DNA of 64,000 bases, from positions 2,728,001 to 2,792,000 of the forward strand of contig NZ_JACWIJ010000002.1 in NCBI RefSeq assembly GCF_017811175.1, read 5' to 3'. Made by a program: the position numbers and the translations under genes. This DNA comes from Melaminivora jejuensis (GTDB lineage Bacteria > Pseudomonadota > Gammaproteobacteria > Burkholderiales > Burkholderiaceae_C). Shown piece by piece: positions 56,859-63,493 of this stretch (the first letter of the stretch is position 1; the number at the start of each line of letters is the position of its first letter). A model generated the notes under the pieces. It made no database searches, was not told the DNA's origin, and saw only the letters and a list, made by a program, of their open reading frames with translations.

Positions 56859-57196
56859 ACGGTGTGCCCTCGCGGCTCGATCGCCCGCCCGCACGCTGCG
56901 CGTGCTCGGGCAATCTGCTTCGCCATGCCTGCGGCATGAACGCCGCGATTGGCAATCAGAATTTTTTCATGCGGTGTGCCCTCGCGGCTCGATCGCCCGC
57001 CCGCACGCTGCGCGTGCTCGGGCAATCTGCTTCGCCATGCCTGCGGCATGAACGCCGCGATTGGCAATCAGAATTTTTTTCATGCGGTGTGCCCTCGCGG
57101 CTCGATCGCCCGCCCGCACGCTGCGCGTGCTCGGGCAATCTGCTTCGCCATGCCTGCGGCATGAACGCCGCGATTGGCAATAAGGATGCGTTTCAT
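56828..57196 (-). repeat. Tandem array of ~113-bp units, each recreating the biotin carboxylase start
   Basis: Starts at 57196, 57083, 56970 and 56858 (minus strand) all read ATGAA(A/A-C)... with the same first ten codons, MK(R/K)ILIANRG. Units are 113, 113 and 112 bases long. In units 1 and 2 a 38-residue ORF (MKRILIANRGVHAAGMAKQI..., ending EPRGHTA) has a stop overlapping the next start (ATGA). In unit 3 the A-run is one shorter, giving MKKF-stop. Each unit ends with GAGGGC about 10 bases before the next ATG, a possible ribosome-binding site. The 82-base filler contains two hairpins with the same GCA loop (ATGCC/GGCAT and GCACGC/GCGTGC). The array lies exactly between the acyl-CoA dehydrogenase stop and the real gene. 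Confidence 0.93.
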
Positions 57197-58364
57197 GGCT
57201 TGCGTGCGATGCCCATGGTCTTGGCCAGGATGCCCAGCATGACTTCGTCGGCGCCGCCGCCGATCGAGCCCAGCCGGCCATCGCGGTAGGCGCGCGAGAT
57301 GCGGTTGTCCCAGGTAAAGCCCATGCCCCCCAGAACTGCAGGCAGGTGTCGGCTACCACGCGGCTGGTGCGCCCGGCCTTGAGCTTGGCCATGGTGGCCA
57401 GCTCCAGCACATCCTTGCCGGCCACGTAGCGCTCGCAGGCGCGGTACAGCATGGCGCGCAGGGCCTCCACCTCGGTGGCGAGTTCGCCCATCTTGAACTG
57501 GAACCACTGCATGTCCGACAGGTAGCCACCGAACATCTGGCGCTGCTGGGCGTATTCGATGGTCTGGTCGATCAGCGAGCGCAGATCGGGCCAGGCGGAG
57601 GCCGCCGCCCACAGGCGCTCCTCCTGAAACTGCTGCATCTGGTAGATGAAGCCCTTGCCCTCCTGGCCGATCAGGTTGCGCTGCGGCACGCGCACGTCGT
57701 CGAAGAACAGGTGGCCGGTGTCGCTCGCGTGCATCCCGATCTTCTCGATCTTGTGCGCCGTGATGCCAGGCAGCAGGCGTCCGTTCTCGCGCAGGCGCAC
57801 CATGATCAGGCTCTTGTTGTGGTGCATGTTGCCGCCCACCGGCTCGCTGGTGTTGGCCAACATGCACATCCAGTCGGCCTGCAGGCTGTTGGTGATCCAC
57901 ATCTTCTCGCCGCGGATGACGTAGTCGCCGCCCTCCTTTCTGGCAAAGGTGCGCACCGAGGACACGTCACTGCCCGAGCCTGGCTCGGACACGCCGATGC
58001 AGCCCACCATGTCGCCGGCAATGGCCGGGGCCAGGAATTCATGGCGCAACTCATCGCTGCCAAAGCGCGCCAGCGCCGGCGTACACATGTCGGTCTGCAC
58101 GCCAATCGCCATGGGGATGCCGCCGCAGGGGATGTGGTGCAGCGCCTCGGCCATGGCCACGCCGTAGGAGTAGTCCAGGCCGGCGCCGCCAAAGGCTTCG
58201 GGCTTGGTCAGGCCCAGCAGGCCCAGATTGCCCAGGCCCTTGAAGACCTCATGCGCCGGGAAGATGCCGGCGCGCTCCCACTCGTCCACATGCGGATTGA
58301 TGTGGTCTTCGACGTAGCGCTTGAGGGTGCGCTGGATTTCCAGGTGTTCGTGGCTCCATTCCAT
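57193..58364 (-). pseudogene. Acyl-CoA dehydrogenase (citronellyl-CoA dehydrogenase AtuD-like), with a 1-base frameshift
   Basis: FAD enzyme introducing a 2,3-double bond into an acyl-CoA. From the ATG at 58364 (MEWSHEHLEIQRTLKRYVED) it has IGVSEPGSGSDVSSV, KMWITNSLQADWMC and FQEERLWAAAS. The frame breaks in a run of six G (minus strand; 57326-57331) within LQFWG; adding one G continues it as GGMGFTWDNRISRAYRDGRL and SIGGGADEVMLGILAK. The repaired length is 390 residues, normal for the family. The phrase GVPMAIGVQTDM-like (here GGIPMAIGVQTDMCTPALARF) is what I remember of AtuD. The stop overlaps the first ATG of the tandem array (ATGA). A sequencing indel is likely. Confidence 0.84.
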
Positions 58365-58428
58365 GAGGGTCTCCTGCGGTCTTGTCCGGTTCGGGTGAGG
58401 GAAGAAAATTGGGGTTGTGGCGCCGGCG

Positions 58429-60087
58429 TCACATGCGCGGCAGGCCGAATTGCAGCGGGCGCACCTGGCGCGCATCGCCATCGGTGCAGACCGCCAGGCA
58501 CTGCGCCAGCACGGCGCGCGTGTCGCGCGGGTCGATCACGCCGTCGTCGAGCATCTGGCCGCTGGTGTAGAACACATCGGCCTGGCGCTCGAAGTTGTCC
58601 ACGATGGCCGCCGCCTGGGCGTCGAGCTGGGCGCGCATGGCATCGGTGATTGCCACGCCCTTGCGCGCCAGGCCGCCCTCGGCCACGGTGCGCATGGTCT
58701 GCGCGGCCTGCTCGCCGCCCATGACCGCCGTGCGCGCGTTCGGCCAAGCGAACAGGAAGCGCGGCTCGAAGGCGCGCCCGCACATGCCGTAGTTGCCAGC
58801 GCCGAAACTGGCGCCGCACTGGATGGTGATCTGCGGGATCAGGCGCGCGGCATTGGTCACCGCCTGGATCATCTTGGAGCCGTGCTTGATCATGCCGGCC
58901 TGCTCGCTGTCCTTGCCGACCATGTAGCCCGTGGTGTTCTGCAGGTAGATCAGCGGCTGGCCGAGCTTGCACATCCACTGGATGAAGTGCGTGGCCTTGT
59001 TGGCGCCGGCCACGTCGATGGGGCCGTTGTTGCTGATGAAACCCACCACCCGGCCATGGATGCGCGCCTGCACGCACAGCGTGGCAGCGCCGTAGTCGGG
59101 CTTGAATTCGAGCAGCTCGGAGCGATCGGCCAGCCGGGCCATGACCTCGCGCATGTCCACCGGCTGGCGCAAGTCCTGTGCGAACAGGCCCAGCAGCTCG
59201 TCCTGGCTGTAGCGCGGCGGGGCTGGGTCGGTGTCGGCGGCTGCGCTCTCGCTCCAGCCCAGCGCGGCCACCGCCTGGCGGGCGATGCCGATGGCGTCGC
59301 GGTCGCCCTCGGCCAGGTATTCGCCCAGGCCGCTGACCTGGCAATGCATCTCGGCGCCGCCGAGTTCTTCCTCGGTGGCGATCTCGCCGGTAGCGGCCTT
59401 GAGCAGCGGCGGCCCGGCCAGGAAAGCGCGCGAGCGGCCCTTGACCATGATGACCACGTCCGACAGGCCAGGCATGTAGGCGCCGCCCGCCGTGCCCGAG
59501 CCGTGCTGGATGGTCACGATGGGGTTGCCCGCCGCCGACAGCCGCGCCAGGTTGCGAAACAGCGCCCCGCCCAGCACGAAGCCCTCGACGCGGTAGCGCA
59601 TCAGGTCAGCACCGGCGCTCTCGACCAGGAAGACGAAAGGCAACCTGTTTTGCAGGGCGATCTCCTGCGCGCGCAGGATTTTTTCGCCGCCCATGGCCTG
59701 GATGGCACCGGCGTTGATGCCCGAGTCGTTGGCCACCACCATGCAGCGCACGCCGCTGATCCAGCCTATGCCGGCCAGCACGCCGCCGCCGGGCACGGAT
59801 TTATCCAGGTCGTCGGTGTCGGCGCCGTAGCCGGCCAGGGCCGACAGCTCCAGCCAGGGCCGGCCTGCATCGAGCAGCAGAGCGATGCGCTGGCGCGGCA
59901 GCAGCTGGCCGCGCCGCTCGAAGGCCGGCAGCGAGCGCAGCGAGGCCTGGGCAGCGCGCTCCTGCAGGGCGCGCCACTCGTCCAGGCGTGCCAGCATGGC
60001 GGCCCGGCGCTCCAGGGCCTGGGTGGACTGGCCATTCCAGCGCGACTCGAACAGCGGGAAGGGAGAGACGGGAAGGGAGGCGGTCAT
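58429..60087 (-). CDS. Acyl-CoA carboxylase carboxyltransferase subunit (AtuC/LiuB type)
   Basis: Transfers CO2 from carboxybiotin to a branched acyl-CoA. The 552-residue product has the two crotonase-like halves. The N-terminal half contains GGVLAGIGWISGVRCMVVAN and GSGTAGGAYMPGLSDVVIMV. The C-terminal half contains ISNNGPIDVAGANKATHFIQ, LQNTTGYMVGKDSEQAGMIK and CGASFGAGNYGMCGRAFEP. The family splits into methylcrotonyl-CoA (leucine) and geranyl-CoA (terpene) enzymes, which cannot be told apart here by eye. The gene order with the dehydrogenase, alpha subunit and hydratase fits atuCDEF better than liu. It lies 12 bases after the TetR gene. Confidence 0.88.
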   Translation of the reverse strand: MTASLPVSPFPLFESRWNGQSTQALERRAAMLARLDEWRALQERAAQASLRSLPAFERRGQLLPRQRIALLLDAGRPWLELSALAGYGADTDDLDKSVPGGGVLAGIGWISGVRCMVVANDSGINAGAIQAMGGEKILRAQEIALQNRLPFVFLVESAGADLMRYRVEGFVLGGALFRNLARLSAAGNPIVTIQHGSGTAGGAYMPGLSDVVIMVKGRSRAFLAGPPLLKAATGEIATEEELGGAEMHCQVSGLGEYLAEGDRDAIGIARQAVAALGWSESAAADTDPAPPRYSQDELLGLFAQDLRQPVDMREVMARLADRSELLEFKPDYGAATLCVQARIHGRVVGFISNNGPIDVAGANKATHFIQWMCKLGQPLIYLQNTTGYMVGKDSEQAGMIKHGSKMIQAVTNAARLIPQITIQCGASFGAGNYGMCGRAFEPRFLFAWPNARTAVMGGEQAAQTMRTVAEGGLARKGVAITDAMRAQLDAQAAAIVDNFERQADVFYTSGQMLDDGVIDPRDTRAVLAQCLAVCTDGDARQVRPLQFGLPRM

Positions 60088-60098
60088 GGACAAAAGGG

Positions 60099-60878
60099 TC
60101 AGGTGCGCTTGCGCGGGGTGCGGCCAGCCGGGGCTGGCGCGCAGGCTGGGCCGGTGGTTGGGGAAGGGATCGGGTTGGCCGTGCCAGCCGGGGGCACGAA
60201 CACGGCAGTGAACTGCGCGGCCAGCTCGGGCAGCGACAGCGTCTGCGCCGGGTCGTACCAGGTCAGCGTGCCATGCAGCGCGCCAAAGAACATCAGCCGC
60301 ACCAACGAGGCCGGCGCGCGCAGCCGGCCCTGCTCGGCCAGCTCCTGCAAGGCCTGCGCCCAGGCGCGCTCGTAGTCGTTCTTGAGGTCGTCGATGCGCC
60401 GGCGCTCGTGCGCGCTCAGGGCGCGCTGCTCGTACAGCATCACGGCAATGAAATCGTTGCCCGGCGTCAGCAGCACGTGCAAATGGTGCAGCGCCAGGGC
60501 GTGGATGCGCTGCTCGGCAGAAGCCGGCTGCGCCAGCGCATCCAGCGCCTGCTGCTGGCTGGCCAGGGCGGCCAACATGCCCTCTTCCATCACGGCGAAC
60601 AGCAGTTCACCCTTGCTCTTGAAGTGATAGAAGGGCGAGCCGCTTTGCATACCGCTGGCGCTGGCGATGTCGCGCGTGGTGGTGGCATCGAAGCCCTTGA
60701 CGCGGAAGCTGCGCGCGGCAATGGCAATCAGCTCGGAGCGCCGGCTGCTGCCTTCGCTGCTGCGTGCGGAGCGGCTGCGCCGCTGCGGCGCTGGGGCGCC
60801 GTGCCCGGGGTGGGCGGCGGCGTCATCGCCGCCGGCGCTGGCCGGAGGCGGTGCTGGCTGGGGTCGTGCTGCTGGCAT
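60099..60878 (-). CDS. TetR-family regulator of the acyl-CoA cluster
   Basis: The 259-residue product has a typical TetR helix-turn-helix (SFRVKGFDATTTRDIASASG, then GSPFYHFKSKGELLFAVMEE) about 55 residues from the start, after a Pro/Ala/Ser-rich tail. The C-terminal domain is helical; the last ~25 residues are Pro/Ala-rich. I start at the ATG at 60878; a TTG eight codons earlier is also in frame. As first gene of the unit it probably represses the carboxylase genes, like AtuR. Confidence 0.85.
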   Translation of the reverse strand: MPAARPQPAPPPASAGGDDAAAHPGHGAPAPQRRSRSARSSEGSSRRSELIAIAARSFRVKGFDATTTRDIASASGMQSGSPFYHFKSKGELLFAVMEEGMLAALASQQQALDALAQPASAEQRIHALALHHLHVLLTPGNDFIAVMLYEQRALSAHERRRIDDLKNDYERAWAQALQELAEQGRLRAPASLVRLMFFGALHGTLTWYDPAQTLSLPELAAQFTAVFVPPAGTANPIPSPTTGPACAPAPAGRTPRKRT

Positions 60879-60910
60879 AGCCGGCAGTGTCACCCAGGCC
60901 AATCAATCAA

Positions 60911-60926
60911 TCAAGCGGTTGCTTGA
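60911..60926. promoter_or_regulatory. Perfect inverted repeat upstream of the TetR gene, candidate operator
   Basis: TCAAGC-GGTT-GCTTGA: 6-bp arms around a 4-base centre, about 35 bases upstream of the TetR start. Next to it lie four copies of CAAT in tandem (60899-60911). It is placed as an autoregulatory TetR site would be. Confidence 0.5.
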
Positions 60927-60997
60927 ATTATTGGGGTAAACCAGTATATCGGCAGGGCGGTGCGCACCACAGCCCTGGCGTCACCGGCGCAGCCGCT

Positions 60998-61771
60998 TCA
61001 CAGCAGGCTGGCGCCGCCATCCAGCACCAGCGCCTGCCCGGTCATGTGGCGCGAGGCATCCGAGGCCAGATAGACCACGGCGCCCTTGAGATCGTCCGCG
61101 CCGCCGATGCGCCGCAGCGGTGCGCGGGCGATGACGGCTTCGCCGATCTTGCCGATCAGGCCGTCGGCCATCTTGCTGGGGAAAAAGCCCGGGCAAATGG
61201 CGTTGACGCGGATGCCGTAAGGCCCCCATTCCGAGGCCAGGGTGCGCGCCAGATGCACTGCTGCGGCCTTGGAGGTGTTGTAGGCCACCGTGTGCATCCC
61301 CGGCGGCGTGCCCTTGAAGGCGGCCACCGAGGCGGTGATGATGACCTTGCCCTGGCCACGCGGGATCATCACCCGGCGGGCGACCTCGCGCGTCAGGAAA
61401 AACGGCGCCGAGACGTTCAGGTTCATGACCTTGTGCCAGGCCTCGTCGGGGTAGTCCTCGGCCTTGGCGCCCCAGGTGGCGCCGGCGTTGTTGAGCAGGA
61501 TGTCGATGGTGCCGAACCTCGCCAGCACGCCGTCCACCAGGGCGGGGATGGCATCGAAGTGCTGCAGATCGGCCACGAAGGCCTCGACCTCATGGCCCAG
61601 GCCCTGCAGGTGCTGGCGCGCCTGCTCCAGCTCATCGGCCTTGCGCGCCACGATGGCCAGGCGCGCGCCCATCTCGCCCAAGGCCTCGGCCATCTGCAGG
61701 CCCAGGCCACGCGAGCCTCCGGTGATCAGGGCCACTTGGCCGGTCAGGTCGAACAATGCTTTCACGCTCAT
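60998..61771 (-). CDS. Short-chain dehydrogenase/reductase
   Basis: The 257-residue SDR has the NAD(P)-binding LITGGSRGLGLQMA, NNAGATWG, the catalytic Ser in ITASVAAFKG and Tyr/Lys in AYNTSKAAAVHLA, followed by NAICPGFFPSK. I start at MSVKALFDLTGQ (61771), preceded by AAGGAGA. It lies 119 bases upstream of the TetR gene on the same strand. SDR genes (atuB, atuG) accompany the terpene pathway; its substrate is unknown. Confidence 0.88.
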   Translation of the reverse strand: MSVKALFDLTGQVALITGGSRGLGLQMAEALGEMGARLAIVARKADELEQARQHLQGLGHEVEAFVADLQHFDAIPALVDGVLARFGTIDILLNNAGATWGAKAEDYPDEAWHKVMNLNVSAPFFLTREVARRVMIPRGQGKVIITASVAAFKGTPPGMHTVAYNTSKAAAVHLARTLASEWGPYGIRVNAICPGFFPSKMADGLIGKIGEAVIARAPLRRIGGADDLKGAVVYLASDASRHMTGQALVLDGGASLL

Positions 61772-61956
61772 GGGTGCTGTCTCCTTGCGGGGTTTGGGAA
61801 AGTGCAGCGCCCAAGGTAGCGGCTTGCGCACGGCGGCGCTGTCATGTCGGCAACTGGGGCCGCCTGGTGCGCCGCCCTCCTACCCACGCAGCGCCGGGTG
61901 CGTCCTAGCATGGGCGGCGCCCGCCCTGCCACCCTGCCCTTTGCGCCCTGCCGTCC

Positions 61957-62235
61957 ATGCCTGCAACCACCGCTCCACCACCTGCCCGCCGTGCCCTCGC
62001 CGCCTGCTTGCTGCTGTGCGCGGCGCTGGCGGCCTGCGATCCGCGCCCGGCGGACAAGCCGCTGCAGCCCACGGCGCCGCCCGTGCCCAGCCCTTCGGCC
62101 ACGGCGGCACCAGCACCAGCACCAGCACCAGCGCAGGCCAGACTCGGTATTTATACGAAAAGTGCCTCAAACCCTTTACCAGCAAGCGCTGACAGCTACT
62201 ACAAATATAGCAACAGGTTGATTCTCTGCGGCTGA
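61957..62235 (+). CDS. Small predicted lipoprotein whose C-terminus is encoded by a dispersed repeat
   Basis: The 92-residue product has a lipoprotein signal (ARRALAACLLLCAALAACDP, lipobox LAAC) and a Pro/Ala/Thr/Ser-rich stretch with Ala-Pro repeats (about 40-60). From residue about 66 (TKSASNPLPASADSYYKYSN) the sequence is read straight through dispersed-repeat copy 10 and its flank, ending in an arbitrary stop. The original C-terminus was probably lost when the element arrived, so the gene may be a remnant. No family is recognised. Confidence 0.6.
   Translation: MPATTAPPPARRALAACLLLCAALAACDPRPADKPLQPTAPPVPSPSATAAPAPAPAPAQARLGIYTKSASNPLPASADSYYKYSNRLILCG
62155..62210 (-). repeat. Dispersed intergenic repeat, copy 10, inside a reading frame
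   Basis: Plus strand AAGTGCCTCAAACCCTTTAC, then AGCAAGCGCTGACAGCTACT. It lies within the last 27 codons of the small lipoprotein gene. Confidence 0.78.
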
Positions 62236-62244
62236 TGCACCCAC

Positions 62245-62277
62245 GAAAAAAGCCGGCGCCCGCAGCAGGCCCGGCCT
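62245..62277 (-). terminator. Rho-independent terminator of the cytochrome c peroxidase gene
   Basis: On the minus strand a GC-rich hairpin (62275 to 62252, GCCGG...CCGGC) is followed by seven T residues (62251-62245). It begins about 48 bases after the peroxidase stop. Confidence 0.8.
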
Positions 62278-62322
62278 TCATGGTGCAGCGCGGCGGCAGC
62301 TGCGCCGCTCAGCCCTTGTGCC

Positions 62323-63342
62323 TCAGTCGAACGGCTGGGGGCGCTTGGTCTTGTCGCTGGACGGCGGCAGGATGGGCAGCACGATCTGGGGCTGCTCGCC
62401 GGTCAGCGTCTTCAGGAAGGCCACGATGTCAGCGTTTTCCTGCTCGCTGAACTTGCGCCCGAGCTGGATGCGGCCCATGGTGTCCACGGCCTGGGCCAGC
62501 GTATCGGCGGCGCCGTCGTGGAAGTAGGGGTAGGTCAGCTCGACGTTGCGCAGCGTCGGCACCTTGAAGTTGAAGCGCTCGGCGTCGTTCTTGGTCACGG
62601 CGTAGCGGCCTTCCGCCGGGTTGTCGGTCTGGTAAGGCTCGACCAGGCCCATCTTCTGGAACGAGGTACCGCCCAGGTTGGGGCCGTTGTGGCAGGCCAC
62701 GCAGCCCGAGCCCTTGAACAGCTCGTAGCCGCGCAGCTCCTGCGCGTTGATGGCCTGCTTGTCGCCCTTGAGCCATTTGTCGAAGCGCGCATTGGGCGTG
62801 ACCAGGGTTTCCTCGAAAGCGGCGATGGCCGTGGTCACTTCGTTGATGGTCAGCTTGTCGTGGCCGAAGACCTGCTTGAACTCGGCCACGTACTGCGGGA
62901 TGGAGCGCAGCATGTCCAGCGCCAGGTCATGGGTGAAGGCCATCTCGCCCGGGTTGGCGATCGGCCCGCCGGCCTGCTCGCGCAAATCCTTGGCGCGGCC
63001 GTCCCAGAACTGCGCCATGTTCAGGCTGGAGTTGAGCACCGTGGGCGAGTTGATCGGCCCTTTTTGCCAGTTGTGGCCGATGGAGGTCTTGAGGTTGTCC
63101 GAGCCGCCCATGCTCAGGTTGTGGCAGGAGTTGCACGAGATGAAGCCCGAGCGCGACAGGCGCGGGTCGAACCACAGCTTCTTGCCCAGCTCGGCCTGGG
63201 CAGCGTTGACGTTTCGGGCCGGCTCGATGGGCTGCACCGGCTCGGCAGCGCGCGCCGGGGCCAAGGCCAGCATGGCGGCGGCGGACACGGCGCCCAGCAC
63301 CAAGCGCAGGACGGGGGACTTGAACAGGGGTTTATCTCGCAT
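62323..63342 (-). CDS. ccpA: Di-haem cytochrome c peroxidase
   Basis: Periplasmic enzyme that reduces hydrogen peroxide with electrons from cytochrome c. The 339-residue product has a signal peptide (LRLVLGAVSAAAMLALAPAR, cleavage near ARAAE) and two CxxCH haem sites, CNSCH in the peroxidatic domain and CVACH in the electron-transfer domain. The conserved AFTHDLALDMLRS (with the haem-linked region) and RNVELTYPYFHDG segments are present. I start at MRDKPLFKSPVL (63342); upstream in-frame codons are not signal-like. The upstream 151 bases hold its promoter, not identified. Confidence 0.92.
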   Translation of the reverse strand: MRDKPLFKSPVLRLVLGAVSAAAMLALAPARAAEPVQPIEPARNVNAAQAELGKKLWFDPRLSRSGFISCNSCHNLSMGGSDNLKTSIGHNWQKGPINSPTVLNSSLNMAQFWDGRAKDLREQAGGPIANPGEMAFTHDLALDMLRSIPQYVAEFKQVFGHDKLTINEVTTAIAAFEETLVTPNARFDKWLKGDKQAINAQELRGYELFKGSGCVACHNGPNLGGTSFQKMGLVEPYQTDNPAEGRYAVTKNDAERFNFKVPTLRNVELTYPYFHDGAADTLAQAVDTMGRIQLGRKFSEQENADIVAFLKTLTGEQPQIVLPILPPSSDKTKRPQPFD

Positions 63343-63493
63343 GGGGCACTCCACTCGTATCGTTGTATGGGTGCAGGGCAACGAGGCCGCTGCAACCCCA
63401 TTCTTCGGGAATACCCTGGGCTGCACTTTGACTTGAGGCAAAGCAAGACTATTTTTTCAACAGGGTCTTTGCCGCCCTTCGGCCCTGCCTTTT

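Noticed and set aside
56828..57196. CRISPR array
   Set aside because: Units are ~113 bp of continuous identical sequence without unique spacers, and there are no cas genes nearby.
56967..58481. Reading of the acyl-CoA dehydrogenase frame into the tandem array as a 504-residue fusion
   Set aside because: The extension arises only after the frameshift at 57326-57331; the other frame continues the conserved dehydrogenase C-terminus and stops at 57193.
58417..60375. Open frame of 652 codons on the plus strand opposite the carboxyltransferase
   Set aside because: Shadow of a well-supported gene; low-complexity His/Arg/Gln-rich translation.
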